Notes: a model not told the origin generated them from the letters alone. A stretch of DNA of 64,000 nucleotides from Rhizomicrobium sp. (GCA_037200045.1 JBBCHM010000002.1:124001-188000), one strand, 5' to 3'; shown: positions 29,958 through 38,347, numbered from the stretch's first letter. Numbers and translations are program-made.

Positions 29958-30749
29958 TCAGCGCAGCCCGCGCCGGGCGATGTCGCCCCATTCCTTCTGC
30001 GCCTTCTGGTAGCGCGCCGGCGCCCCGTCGAGCAGCTTGAGGATCTGGCGGTAGACCTCCAGCGCCGCGTCGCGCGCGCCGGTCTTCTCCAGCAGCATCG
30101 CGTAGCGCGCGCGGGCCTCTTCGCCCGAATAATAGCCGACCAGCTTCTTGTACTCGGTGAGCGCGTCTTCCGTCTTGCCCTGGCCTTCCAGCGCGCGGGC
30201 ATAGAGCAGATGCGCGTCGGCCGAGACGAATTTCGGATCGGCTGCCTGGAGCGCGTCGAGCGAGGCCTGCGCGCCGGCCGGATCGCCGTTCAGGAACTGC
30301 GCCCGGGCGAGGCCATACAGCAGCGCCGGATCGTCCTTGAACTGGCCCTGGGCCGCGTCCTGGTAGATGCCGACCGCGTCGGCATAGGCGCCGCGCGCGA
30401 TATATTCCTCGGCGAGCTGGCGCTTGGCGTCGACCGAACCCACCATCTCGGCGGCGCGATGGGCCTCGCGCAGCGAGCGGTGCGGATCGGCGATCTGCCG
30501 CGCCCCGCTGGCGAGCTGCGCCGCGCTGCGGCTGCGGAACAGCTCGGGCACGATGACCGCGAAGAAATAGATCAGGCTGCCGATCGCCGGCAGGAAGATG
30601 ATGATGTAGACCCAGGGAAAGACGTTGCCGGTCCGCACCGCGTGCACGATGCACACGCCGATCAGGACGAGATAGGCGATGCCGTAGGGGCTGGCGAGAA
30701 GAGCGAAGGGATTGAGCAAGCGCGGCTCCGGATTGCGCCCCAACGCCAT
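29958..30749 (-). CDS. Membrane-anchored TPR protein with PLDc_N-like N-terminus
   Basis: The protein has about 263 residues. Two transmembrane helices near the N-terminus ([18 protein letters not shown] and [27 protein letters not shown]) match the short N-terminal module found in cardiolipin synthases, but no phospholipase D catalytic domain follows. Instead there are tetratricopeptide-like helices (about residues 95-250: [42 protein letters not shown]). It is probably a scaffold for a membrane complex. An alternative start lies eight codons upstream. It is convergent with the ABC-F gene. Confidence 0.72.
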   Translation of the reverse strand: MALGRNPEPRLLNPFALLASPYGIAYLVLIGVCIVHAVRTGNVFPWVYIIIFLPAIGSLIYFFAVIVPELFRSRSAAQLASGARQIADPHRSLREAHRAAEMVGSVDAKRQLAEEYIARGAYADAVGIYQDAAQGQFKDDPALLYGLARAQFLNGDPAGAQASLDALQAADPKFVSADAHLLYARALEGQGKTEDALTEYKKLVGYYSGEEARARYAMLLEKTGARDAALEVYRQILKLLDGAPARYQKAQKEWGDIARRGLR

Positions 30750-30858
30750 AGCCAGCGCGGCGCCGACATGCAACCGGGCTTCGGGTTACCAATATCCCTG
30801 CGCGGGGGTGTCCTTTGCGGCTTTTCTGCTAGACTGCGCAAGGGGCGAGGAAACATTT

Positions 30859-31881
30859 ATGACAGACGACAGGTTTTTCGAGCGCGCGGGGCCTTTCCCG
30901 CTCGGAGAGATCGCCGCGCATATCGGCGCGGAGATGGACAACAATTCGTCGTCGGAATTCCTGGTGCGCGACGTCGCCGCCCTGGAAAGCGCCGCCGCCG
31001 GAGACATCAGCGTCTTCAGCGACGGGGAATACACCAAGGCCTTCGCCCATACCGGCGCCAGCGTGGTGATCACCGACCGCAAGCTCGGCGTTCACGAGCA
31101 CAACGGGACCTGGCTTCTGCTCACCGACAATCCGCGCCTCGCCTTCGCGCAGGTCGGCCACATGTTCTATCCGCCCGACGCGCCGATCGCCGGCGTGCAC
31201 GCGCTCACCCCGGTCCATGCCAGCGCCTGCGTCGGCGTTGGCACGCAGATCTGCTCGGGCGCCGTGATCGGCGCCAATGCCAAGATCGGCGAGCGCTGCA
31301 CCATCGGCTACAACGCGGTGATCGGGCCCGGCACGATGATCGGCGACGATTGCGTGATCGGCGCCAATTGCGTGATCTCTTATGCCCTGATCGGCGATCG
31401 CGTGACGCTGGCGCCCAACGTCACGGTCGGCAGCGCCGGCTTCAGCTTCGTGCCGAGCGGCAAGGGTTTGCTCCGCGTGCCGCAGCTCGGCCGCGTCATC
31501 ATCGAGGACGATGTCGAGCTCGGCGCCAATTGCGCCATCGACCGCGGCGCCATCGGCGACACCGTGATCGGCAAGGGCACGATGTTCGACAACCTCGTGC
31601 ACATCGCCCACAATGTGAAGATCGGCCATCACTGCCTGATCGCCGGGCAGGTCGGCATCGCCGGCTCCACTACCGTCGGTCCCTATGTGATGATGGGCGG
31701 CCAGGTCGGCATCAGCGATCACCTGACGATCGGCGCCGGCGCCAGGCTGGCGGCCAAGGCCGGCGTGACGCGCGACGTCGCGGCGGGCGAGACGGTCGGC
31801 GGCTACCCCGCCATGCCGGTGCGCGAATGGCACCGCCAGACCGTGGCGCTGAAGAAGCTCGCGAGTCACAAAAAGTCCTGA
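30859..31881 (+). CDS. lpxD: UDP-3-O-acylglucosamine N-acyltransferase, copy 1
   Basis: LpxD adds the N-linked hydroxyacyl chain in lipid A synthesis. The 340-residue protein has an N-terminal uridine-binding domain (about residues 1-105), then left-handed beta-helix hexapeptide repeats such as [15 protein letters not shown]. The catalytic His is in [10 protein letters not shown] and is followed by [14 protein letters not shown], all typical. The ATG at 30859 follows AGGGGCGAGG. A paralogue with the same opening ([16 protein letters not shown]) follows 123 bp downstream. Neither copy lies in the usual bamA-lpxD-fabZ-lpxA cluster. Confidence 0.93.
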   Translation: MTDDRFFERAGPFPLGEIAAHIGAEMDNNSSSEFLVRDVAALESAAAGDISVFSDGEYTKAFAHTGASVVITDRKLGVHEHNGTWLLLTDNPRLAFAQVGHMFYPPDAPIAGVHALTPVHASACVGVGTQICSGAVIGANAKIGERCTIGYNAVIGPGTMIGDDCVIGANCVISYALIGDRVTLAPNVTVGSAGFSFVPSGKGLLRVPQLGRVIIEDDVELGANCAIDRGAIGDTVIGKGTMFDNLVHIAHNVKIGHHCLIAGQVGIAGSTTVGPYVMMGGQVGISDHLTIGAGARLAAKAGVTRDVAAGETVGGYPAMPVREWHRQTVALKKLASHKKS

Positions 31882-32004
31882 AGCGTTAACGCCGTTGCGC
31901 ACGCGCCGCGCGCATCGCCTTGCGGCGTCCGTAAAGTTGTGTCTTTTTCCCATTCGGGCGAAGGGGGTCGCCCCCGGCAAGGACAGGCAGCGCGGCGGAC
32001 GAGC

Positions 32005-33030
32005 ATGACGGACGACAGGTTCTTCGAACGGGCGGGACCCTTCCCGCTCGGCCAGATCGCCGCCCAGATCGGCGCCGAGATGGACAACAGCTCGCAGGCG
32101 GACTTTCCCATCCGCGACGTGTCGAATCTCGACACCGCCGAGGCCGGCGAGATCAGCCTCTACTCCGACGCCAAATACGCCGCCGCCTTCGCCCGGACGC
32201 GCGCCAGCGTGGTGATCACCGACCGCAAGCTGGCGGCGCATGAGCACAACGGCACCTGGCTGCTGCTCTCGGCCAATCCCAGGCTCGCCTTCGCGCAGGT
32301 CGGCCACCTCTTCTATCCGCCGCCGGCGCTGCACGAGGGCTTGCAGCCGGTCCTGCCGGTGCATCCGAGCGCGCGCATCGGCGCCGGCACGCAGATCGCG
32401 CAGGGCGGCGAGATCCGCTCCGACGCGAAGATCGGCGCCAACTGCGCCATCGGGCCCAATGTGGTGATCGGCAAGGGCGTGGAGATCGGCGACAATTGCA
32501 CCATCGGGCCCAATTGCACGATCACCCATGCGCTGATCGGCAACCGCGTGGTGTTCGGGCCGGGCAATTCCATCGGCAATGCCGGGTTCTCCTTCGTGCC
32601 GAGCGCCAAGGGCCTTTTGCGCGTGCCGCAGCTCGGCCGCGTGGTGATCGAGGACGATGTCGAGTTCGGCGCCAATTGCGTGGTCGACCGCGGCGCCATC
32701 GGCGACACCCATATCGGCCGCGGCTGCCGCTTCGACGGGCTGATCCATGTCGGCCACAATGTGACGATGGGCCAATTCTGCATCGTGGTGGCGCAGGCGG
32801 GCATCGCCGGCTCGACCACCATCGGGCCCGGCGTGATGATCGGCGGCCAGGCCGGGATCGCCGATCACCTCACCGTCGGCGCCGGCGCCAGGCTGGCCGC
32901 GCGCGCCGGCGTGACCCAGGACGTGCCGGCCGGCGAGACGGTCGGCGGCTATCCGGCCCAGCCGGTGAAGCAATGGCACCGCCAGGTCCTGTGGCTGAAG
33001 AAGATGGCGGGGCGCAAGGCGAAAGACTGA
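32005..33030 (+). CDS. lpxD: UDP-3-O-acylglucosamine N-acyltransferase, copy 2
   Basis: This 341-residue paralogue of the upstream lpxD has the same domain plan and nearly the same first 20 residues. The catalytic His is kept (IHVGHNVTMG), as is AGIAGSTTIG. Differences are concentrated in the N-terminal domain (after residue 25), in hexapeptide turns around residues 105-160, and at NVTMGQFCIVVAQ, the region that shapes the acyl groove. This suggests a different acyl-chain preference, or it may be a recent duplicate drifting. Both copies look functional. Confidence 0.92.
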   Translation: MTDDRFFERAGPFPLGQIAAQIGAEMDNSSQADFPIRDVSNLDTAEAGEISLYSDAKYAAAFARTRASVVITDRKLAAHEHNGTWLLLSANPRLAFAQVGHLFYPPPALHEGLQPVLPVHPSARIGAGTQIAQGGEIRSDAKIGANCAIGPNVVIGKGVEIGDNCTIGPNCTITHALIGNRVVFGPGNSIGNAGFSFVPSAKGLLRVPQLGRVVIEDDVEFGANCVVDRGAIGDTHIGRGCRFDGLIHVGHNVTMGQFCIVVAQAGIAGSTTIGPGVMIGGQAGIADHLTVGAGARLAARAGVTQDVPAGETVGGYPAQPVKQWHRQVLWLKKMAGRKAKD

Positions 33031-33082
33031 CCGCCACCCGCTCGCGGCCCCCATATGACCCCAAGTGTTAACGGAACTTAGG

Positions 33083-33107
33083 GGAACAGCGGCCGGCGCC
33101 GTCCGTT
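33083..33107 (+). promoter_or_regulatory. Candidate EcfG (general stress response) promoter
   Basis: GGAAC (33083-33087) and CGTT (33104-33107) are 16 bp apart, a good match to the GGAAC-N16/17-CGTT consensus of the alphaproteobacterial stress sigma factor EcfG. It lies directly before the small ORF at 33116, for which the transcript would be nearly leaderless. An isolated consensus match can be fortuitous. Confidence 0.45.
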
Positions 33108-33115
33108 TCCTCTGC

Positions 33116-33307
33116 ATGGAACATATAGCGACGAATGAATCGACGTCGAACAAGTGCTGCCGTCTCGCGGCGGCCCTGCGGCTCGACGCAACGCGCGCAA
33201 CGATGCCCGGCTTCGCGGACAAGCTGATCCGGGGGGCGGAGGATCTGGAACGGCTCTCCCGGAAGCTGCTCTCGCCGGAGCCCGACATGCCGGCGCGGCA
33301 CCACTAA
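33116..33307 (+). CDS. Hypothetical small protein
   Basis: This frame of 63 codons starts MEHIATNESTSNKCC and ends in an amphipathic helical stretch (FADKLIRGAEDLERLSRKLL). No domain is recognised. Support for its being real comes from the EcfG-like promoter just upstream and from codon use like that of its neighbours; against it are the lack of a Shine-Dalgarno sequence and its small size. It ends overlapping the convergent end of holC by four bases. Confidence 0.4.
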   Translation: MEHIATNESTSNKCCRLAAALRLDATRATMPGFADKLIRGAEDLERLSRKLLSPEPDMPARHH

Positions 33308-33762
33308 CCCTGCTTTTCGAATTTCCCGCTTGGGGACTCTTTCCAATAGGTCACGTCGTGTCCCGCCGCCTTGGCGTCCTTCCAGGCGGCGCGGGCCTTG
33401 CCGAGCGCGGCCTCGTCGTGGCCGTCGAACATCAGCACCACGCGGGTCAGATCGTTGACCGCGTCCCACGACCCCGGCATCGCGCCGCCGACGCAGAACA
33501 GCACGTTGGCGCCATTGGGGTTCTCGTCCTCGACCGTGATCAACACGGGCTGGCGCTTGGGATTGCCGTCGCCGGACTGCGCGTGCGGCAGGAAGGTCTG
33601 GTCGTTGTAGGTCCACAGCAGGTTGTCGATGGCATCGGCCCGCTCGGACGATTCCGTGCGGATCACCGCCCGCCAGCCGCGCTCCAGAGTTTTCTCGATC
33701 AGCCCCGGCAGCACGTCGTCGAGGCTGCGGCGTTCGAGGTGATAGAAGAGGGTTTCGGTCAC
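33304..33762 (-). CDS. holC: DNA polymerase III subunit chi
   Basis: Chi links the clamp loader to single-strand-binding protein. The 152-residue protein has the family features FYHLERRSLDDVLPGLIEKTLERGWRAVI in segments, LLWTYNDQTFLPH, PVLITVEDENPNGANVLFCV and RVVLMFDG. Length is normal. In most alphaproteobacteria it directly follows pepA. Here 4.9 kb, almost entirely a transposon, separates the two, so holC may have lost the promoter it shared with pepA. Confidence 0.94.
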   Translation of the reverse strand: MTETLFYHLERRSLDDVLPGLIEKTLERGWRAVIRTESSERADAIDNLLWTYNDQTFLPHAQSGDGNPKRQPVLITVEDENPNGANVLFCVGGAMPGSWDAVNDLTRVVLMFDGHDEAALGKARAAWKDAKAAGHDVTYWKESPSGKFEKQG

Positions 33763-33765
33763 CTA

Positions 33766-33780
33766 TCACCTCCCCCTTGT
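33766..33780. repeat. Left fragment of palindromic repeat family C, split by the transposon
   Basis: TCACCTCCCCCTTGT is the outer arm of a long palindromic repeat whose remaining part is at 38482-38615. Its last five bases CTTGT recur at 38482-38486 on the far side of the transposon and form the likely target-site duplication. Confidence 0.75.
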
Positions 33781-33802
33781 GGGGCTTTGCACAAATAACA
33801 CC
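33781..33802. repeat. Left terminal inverted repeat of the transposon
   Basis: It begins GGGGCTTTGCACAAATAAC and matches the inverted right end with one extra A. Two more TGCACAA copies follow within 40 bp (33817-33823 and 33837-33843). The 226 bp from here to the GIY-YIG gene hold no gene that I can support. Confidence 0.8.
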
Positions 33803-34028
33803 TGCTTTTCAGTATTTGCACAAAAATTCCTGTCTCTGCACAAAAACTAAGGGCGCCTTGAATTTCAGGGTTCCGGCCCGGCGGCCAGCGCGTCATACCA
33901 ACAGCCCTTTTTGCCTGAGACGAACAATCGCCACGCGCCAAGCACAATTTCAAGAGCGCATCATCACCAGCCAAGCTGGGCTCATTTTCATCATGATCAG
34001 TCAGCATCGCTGACGCGTCATCGCTCGC

Positions 34029-34991
34029 TTATGGTCCTTGCGTAGTTGCACCGCCAAACAGGTCCATAAGTTTCTTTGCAGTTCTCAGCCGACCAAGCGT
34101 CGTGTAACGCGGGCCTTGCATCAGGCCACCCGGCGCATCGGCGAACGGAATAGGCCCGATTTCGACTGCCGGTCCGGAAAAGACTAGCTGATACTTGCCC
34201 TCTTCACCGTACGGCTCGATGGTCGCGACCGGCGCATAATGAGTGACTGCTGAGACAGGTTTCGTTTGATAAGCTGCCACATAGCGGATTTTCTGAAGCA
34301 TGCCGCCCGAAATACGGATAGCGCGCCACCTTTGCTGGCCGAGAAACACCGTCTTGAATCCTTCTTCTTGGGCGGGCACCACCACCACGATATCGTCGGG
34401 TGAATCGGAGACGGGTTTGGTCGCCGTCGAGCCTGTTGTCGGTTGGGCGCTCGCAGGCGCTCGCGGAGTCGCGACTGGCTTGGGCTCCTCGAAAGCGCGG
34501 AGTCCCATAATAGGCAGCACTTGCAATATCTCTCGAAGAAAGGCTCGACTATCAGCACGTTCAGCCTCACTGAGCGGTGGCTCCGGTGGCGCAGTGCCGT
34601 TGTCGAGTTTGCTACGTCCGGCCTTCTTGGCTTGCTGTATCAGTTCTCGCTCTAACCATCGGACATGGGCCTTGTTGAGGCCGTTGTTCGAAGTGGTGAA
34701 GGCATAGCCGTGTTCCCAGAAGTCCTTAGTCTGTGCGTGGCTGTCGATGCGGTCGCGAACCGCGTCTCCCTCGCCGATGTAGAGCGTCGGCAGGTCCTCG
34801 TCACCCTCCTTGTAGCCAACAAGAATATATACGCCGGTGCGACCCAATTCGGCGCGATTGCGGGCGGACGGCCATCGCTCGCGAGGAAAAACAATGCTGA
34901 CGCCAGTCCAGTTCATTCGATCAACAAGGCGGACCCCTTCGGGGTCGCCATCGACGACGAAGATGCGGATTGTAAACGGATCGCTGTCCAT
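34029..34991 (-). CDS. GIY-YIG nuclease-family protein (transposon cargo)
   Basis: The 320-residue protein has a GIY-YIG domain at about residues 50-125: GVYILVGY (53-60), YIGEG (71-75), Arg79/Arg81 and the likely catalytic Glu114 in RWLERELI. This is followed by NGTAPPEPPLSEAE...FLREILQVLPIMGL, as in GIY-YIG proteins with a DUF4357-like extension. A Pro/Thr-rich linker (about 168-200) leads to a C-terminal beta-rich domain (about 205-310) that resembles EVE/PUA-like folds by pattern only. Such nucleases are often linked to defence or mobile DNA; the role here is inferred. Confidence 0.75.
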   Translation of the reverse strand: MDSDPFTIRIFVVDGDPEGVRLVDRMNWTGVSIVFPRERWPSARNRAELGRTGVYILVGYKEGDEDLPTLYIGEGDAVRDRIDSHAQTKDFWEHGYAFTTSNNGLNKAHVRWLERELIQQAKKAGRSKLDNGTAPPEPPLSEAERADSRAFLREILQVLPIMGLRAFEEPKPVATPRAPASAQPTTGSTATKPVSDSPDDIVVVVPAQEEGFKTVFLGQQRWRAIRISGGMLQKIRYVAAYQTKPVSAVTHYAPVATIEPYGEEGKYQLVFSGPAVEIGPIPFADAPGGLMQGPRYTTLGRLRTAKKLMDLFGGATTQGP

Positions 34992-35065
34992 TCCATCTCA
35001 CTTCTGCTGCCACGCCCCGGTGGCATTCAAGCGGGCACTGTTACAGTTTGAATTGTGACGGCGCG

Positions 35066-35356
35066 TCAGGCCGCGCGAGCATGCTCACAATAAACGCATC
35101 CACCCAAAGTCGCATTGGCCTCTAACTCGTGCTTCATCGCATCCGTGAAGTCGCGGCGGCTGAAGCCATGCAAATCAATCTTGCCTTGTGAAACCAGAGT
35201 GTTTCCGAGCCGATATGCCTGCTCAATCTCGCCCCACGTGTCGAAGTAGGCGTCATGATCTTCACACCAGCCCAGTACTCCAGCACGCCGCATAACATCC
35301 CGTGCCTGCGCTCGAAGCCTGCCGACCATTGCCATTACGTCCTTGCTGCCACTCAT
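35066..35356 (-). CDS. Hypothetical protein (transposon cargo)
   Basis: The protein has 96 residues starting MSGSKDVMAMVGRLRAQ. It is mostly helical, with Cys/His residues in LGWCEDHDAYFDTW and a C-terminal GGCVYCEHARAA that could bind a metal. I do not recognise a family. The frame is open 30 codons upstream, but the ATG at 35356 follows AAAGG and gives a compact protein. Composition is less GC-rich than the chromosome, like the other cargo. Confidence 0.5.
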   Translation of the reverse strand: MSGSKDVMAMVGRLRAQARDVMRRAGVLGWCEDHDAYFDTWGEIEQAYRLGNTLVSQGKIDLHGFSRRDFTDAMKHELEANATLGGCVYCEHARAA

Positions 35357-35589
35357 TTTGTCCGCGCCTTTCATTGGGGCCTGTACGCGTATCATATTAC
35401 CCCCAAGCCCAAGGGACCCCAAGGCCAGAGACGGTATCCCATTCACTCCAAGAACAAGCGCTCATTGGGTGAGGACGATGATACATGGGCTAGACGCTCT
35501 AGTTTCAGGGCGGCTGACATCGCCATGAGGCCGATGGCAAATAGCAGTTGTCCGCGTTACATGATCGTAGAACCCCCAAAACATAAGGC

Positions 35590-35838
35590 TTACCGCAACA
35601 AGCGAGGATCGGCCGCGCCAAGTATCTCGCCCGCGATGATGCGGGCTATCGAGGACATGGTTTCGACAGGATGGCCTCGCAGCCCATAGGTCGCGCTGTC
35701 GTCTTTGCTCCCGACGCCGATAACATGAATCCTCTGCGTGAGACGATCCGCGCCGATGATAATGCGCTCGCAGGCGTAGGACTTGCCGCCAAAATCAACG
35801 GTGAAATTATCGGTGTGGCGCTCGGCGGGTTTTTTCAT
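35590..35838 (-). CDS. Hypothetical protein (transposon cargo)
   Basis: The protein has 82 residues (MKKPAERHTDNFTVDFGGKSY...) and is predicted mixed alpha/beta. No signal peptide or known motif is visible. The frame is open 29 codons upstream, but that part is hydrophobic and looks unrelated. Coding status is moderate: the reading frame is the longest in the area and runs in the same direction as its neighbours. The 230 bp between this gene and the one ending at 35066 hold nothing else that I can support. Confidence 0.42.
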   Translation of the reverse strand: MKKPAERHTDNFTVDFGGKSYACERIIIGADRLTQRIHVIGVGSKDDSATYGLRGHPVETMSSIARIIAGEILGAADPRLLR

Positions 35839-35858
35839 GTCGGCACTATATTCTCGCG

Positions 35859-36329
35859 CTAGAGAAACTGTCCTGCCATACAGCGCGAATAGGCAAAGGA
35901 AGCCCATTTGTCGGGCGTTTTCCACTGTCCGAGGTCGGCGCTTAGAGTGGCCGCCAAAAGCCGCTGTAGGCGGCCGCGAAATTCCGGCGACCTGTCCGCC
36001 AGCACTTCGTCGTTTCCTGCGCCGAGGTTGCTAATCATCTGCGGCTGGTAGGACAAGATCGGATCACGGGTCTGGTGCATGTCGAACCAGATTTGTGCGT
36101 AACCTTTATAGACCATGCATGGCGGCTGGCTGGCGTTGGTTGCATGACATGCCGCCACAAGCGCCGGCGGATCGGTGAGCCTGTCGCGGAGTCTCGAGCA
36201 AGCGCCATTGGTAATGTCAACTTCCCATTGGTGATCGCCCTCCACGGTTTCGACGGGTGCGGGCTGTGCGAAGCTCTGCCCCGGCATGATCGCCAGCAGC
36301 AGCGAAAAAACCAATAACCGATAGCTCAT
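35859..36329 (-). CDS. Exported hypothetical protein (transposon cargo)
   Basis: The 156-residue protein has a clear signal peptide (YRLLVFSLLLAIMPGQSFA, cleavage before QPAP) and Cys residues in NGACSRL, VAACHA, PPCMVY and SRCMAGQFL. Four Cys could form two disulfides in the periplasm. No family is recognised. It is the only clearly secreted product among the cargo genes. It lies between the zinc-ribbon gene and the smaller hypothetical genes on the minus strand. Confidence 0.62.
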   Translation of the reverse strand: MSYRLLVFSLLLAIMPGQSFAQPAPVETVEGDHQWEVDITNGACSRLRDRLTDPPALVAACHATNASQPPCMVYKGYAQIWFDMHQTRDPILSYQPQMISNLGAGNDEVLADRSPEFRGRLQRLLAATLSADLGQWKTPDKWASFAYSRCMAGQFL

Positions 36330-36708
36330 GAGTCCCCTCCGCGATTGTCAGGCGGGATAAAACTCGCCGTGATCTGTAGTGCCCGGAATCCAGGCTTTCG
36401 GGTGGTGGACATTGCGCCAAAGGCAAGTCCAGTTAAGATTTTGCAGCGCATTTAGCGACCACTCCTATCCCAACACTCGTTGGCATCTTGCCGCGACATC
36501 TACAACCGTACTCGACCTCTCCACGATTCAAAAGTTTGTCAAGAAACGCGGCTTCGCCATTCTCGGCGTAGCTCAACCGCGTTTCTTGACGACCACTTGT
36601 TAGAGCATATTGTCCCGGATGCCCCGCTTGTATCGAGGCACGAAAGTACGGACGCCGAGCACGCAGGGACCCACTCACCCAGCGCCCACGCCTCCAGATT
36701 TCGGATAT
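36330..36708. other. Non-coding stretch within the transposon
   Basis: These 379 bases between the exported-protein gene and the zinc-ribbon gene have no convincing reading frame on either strand; all candidates have poor codon use. The one structured feature is a perfect 14-bp inverted repeat at 36538-36590. It could be an RNA gene or a decayed gene. Confidence 0.5.
36538..36590. repeat. 14-bp perfect inverted repeat with 25-base loop
   Basis: GTCAAGAAACGCGG (36538-36551) pairs exactly with CCGCGTTTCTTGAC (36577-36590). There is no T-run after either arm, so it is not a typical intrinsic terminator. It may be the stem of a structured RNA, a protein-binding site or the remains of another element's ends. 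Confidence 0.6.
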
Positions 36709-36882
36709 CTAGGACTGGTTCTTCTTCGCGCTCCATTTGCGCGTCGAAGGAATTTGCCTCGGCTTATCCCAGTAGGGACTTTTGCAATGTGGACACACCT
36801 TCGGCTCTTGGCCCTTCTCGCGCGGCACCCACTCGTGCTCGCACCGTTCGCATCGGTAACCCCATATCTGCACTTTGGGCAT
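36709..36882 (-). CDS. Small zinc-ribbon protein (transposon cargo)
   Basis: The 57-residue protein has two Cys-x2-Cys knuckles (Cys11/Cys14 and Cys30/Cys33) in RCERCEHEWVPR and VCPHCKSPYWDKPR, followed by a basic tail. It is a rubredoxin-like zinc ribbon likely to bind nucleic acid or protein. Similar short ribbons occur widely in prokaryotes, some next to toxin or transposase genes. It is transcribed divergently from the transposase across a palindromic region, so it is a candidate repressor or partner of it; this is inference. The start is ATG at 36882; a TTG three codons upstream is possible. Confidence 0.68.
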   Translation of the reverse strand: MPKVQIWGYRCERCEHEWVPREKGQEPKVCPHCKSPYWDKPRQIPSTRKWSAKKNQS

Positions 36883-36946
36883 GTCAACCAATCAGCCGCT
36901 GGACGCCACTCAATAGTAATATACCGGAGGGTGTTGACTCAACTAT

Positions 36947-36972
36947 ACCTTTTAGGTATATACCTAGAAGGT
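36947..36972. promoter_or_regulatory. Palindromic operator between zinc-ribbon and transposase genes
   Basis: ACCTTTTAGGTA and TACCTAGAAGGT surround a central TA, a 26-bp palindrome with one mismatched pair. It lies 20 bp upstream of the transposase start and 65 bp upstream of the divergent zinc-ribbon start, an ideal place for a repressor controlling both. The region is also AT-rich, as a promoter would be. Confidence 0.65.
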
Positions 36973-36992
36973 AACTTTGAGCAATCACCTTC

Positions 36993-38291
36993 GTGGACTT
37001 TCGGAAAGCAAGAGGCAGAGAAATCGCGCTCTTGGGGCACGTCTCCAAGAGGGGCGACGTCTGGCTTGTGCTTTCGCAGACCCGAGCAGGCGTGAGATAC
37101 AAAGTGACTATCGACGACGATAAACAGACCTGCGGCTGCGCTGACTTCAAGGCGAACGGCAAACCGTGCAAGCACATTCACGGGGCGATTTACACGGTCG
37201 AATTTCCGGCGTCGAACCTCATCGATCCCGTCCCCACCGCCGTGGAGAGGACGAAGCAGACGTATTCACAGGATTGGCGCAACTATAATCTCGCACAAAC
37301 CGAGGAGAAGCCGCTGCTTATGCGGTTGCTTTCGGGCTTCTGTCAGTCGATTGAGGATGACGAGCCGAAAGGCCGTGGTCGCCCGGGTATTCCAACGCGG
37401 GATATGGCATTTGCTATCTGTTACAAAGTGTACGAAGGCGTCTCCACACGCCGCTTTATCCCGGACTTGAGATTGGCGCACCGTTCGGGGTTCATCTCCT
37501 GCGCTCCTCACTTCAACTCCATTATTGGCGCGATGAAGGACGTCGAGATGACGCAGGTCTTGCTGGACCTCGTCGATCAAACCAGCGTTCCGCTTCGCGA
37601 TTTCGAGCGTACCTTCGCAGCCGACTCGTCCGGGTTTGGAAACTCGCGGTTTGATCGTTGGATCGACATCAAGGACCCGACGAAACGCCAGAAGCAGCAT
37701 ACGTGGACCAAGGTTCATCTCATGTGCGGAGTCAGCACTCACATCGTCACCGCAGTGGTCATCAAAGATAAGGACGCGAGCGATCCGCCGCAGTTGCCGA
37801 GTCTGGTGAAAATGACCGCCAAGAATTTTCAAATCAGCGAGGTCTATGCCGACAAGGCCTACGGCTCGATCAACAACTATCAAGTGATCGCCGAGCATGG
37901 CGCGGTTCCGTATATCGACTTCAAATCCAACCATACCGGAAAGGGGCGCAGTCGATCTGGAACGATGAGCCGGGGCACCGAACTTTGGCAGCGCATGTTC
38001 CACATGTTTCAGATGCACGCCGACGAGTTCTATGCCCACTATCATCAGCGTAGCAACGTCGAGTCCGTGTTCTCTATGATCAAGGCGAAGACGGGTGACG
38101 TTGTTCGCAGCAAGTCCGAGGCGGCCATGCTCAACGAGGTGCTTTGCAAGATTGTCTGCCACAACATCTGCGTCTTGATCATGGCAATGTTCGAGCGGGG
38201 ACTCGACTTGGATGAGCTTTTGGTCCCTAAGGTGCGGAGACCTACCTTGCGGGTGTACGAGGGTGGCCTCAGCCAGTCCCCGGTCGCATAG
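36993..38291 (+). CDS. Transposase with N-terminal SWIM zinc finger and DDE domain
   Basis: The 432-residue protein has a SWIM motif (Cys47, Cys49, Cys59, His61: CGCADFKANGKPCKH) followed by a linker. An RNase H-fold DDE domain follows, with Asp211 (FAADSSGFG), Asp287 (VYADKAYGS) and Glu357 (SNVESVFSMIKAK), and a conserved HYHQRSNVE context similar to IS4/IS5-type enzymes. The SWIM finger would bind the ends. The start is GTG at 36993. It is followed by a strong terminator. All catalytic positions are present, so it may be active. Confidence 0.87.
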   Translation: MDFRKARGREIALLGHVSKRGDVWLVLSQTRAGVRYKVTIDDDKQTCGCADFKANGKPCKHIHGAIYTVEFPASNLIDPVPTAVERTKQTYSQDWRNYNLAQTEEKPLLMRLLSGFCQSIEDDEPKGRGRPGIPTRDMAFAICYKVYEGVSTRRFIPDLRLAHRSGFISCAPHFNSIIGAMKDVEMTQVLLDLVDQTSVPLRDFERTFAADSSGFGNSRFDRWIDIKDPTKRQKQHTWTKVHLMCGVSTHIVTAVVIKDKDASDPPQLPSLVKMTAKNFQISEVYADKAYGSINNYQVIAEHGAVPYIDFKSNHTGKGRSRSGTMSRGTELWQRMFHMFQMHADEFYAHYHQRSNVESVFSMIKAKTGDVVRSKSEAAMLNEVLCKIVCHNICVLIMAMFERGLDLDELLVPKVRRPTLRVYEGGLSQSPVA

Positions 38292-38319
38292 CTTCGGCAC
38301 AACCCGAAACAACCGCATC

Positions 38320-38347
38320 AAGGCCCCGGCTCACCGGGGCCTTTTTT
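38320..38347 (+). terminator. Rho-independent terminator of the transposase gene
   Basis: AAGGCCCCGG-CTCA-CCGGGGCCTT followed by TTTT forms a 10-bp GC-rich stem with a four-base loop and a T-tail, 29 bp after the transposase stop. Confidence 0.9.

Noticed and set aside
30829-33288. Minus-strand frame of 819 codons opposite both lpxD genes
   Set aside because: It is made of His/Asp/Ala/Arg repeats that mirror the hexapeptide repeats of lpxD on the other strand; not a real gene.
36433-36678. Minus-strand frame of 81 codons in the transposon gap
   Set aside because: It has no Shine-Dalgarno sequence, odd composition and a hairpin running through it; not supported as a gene.
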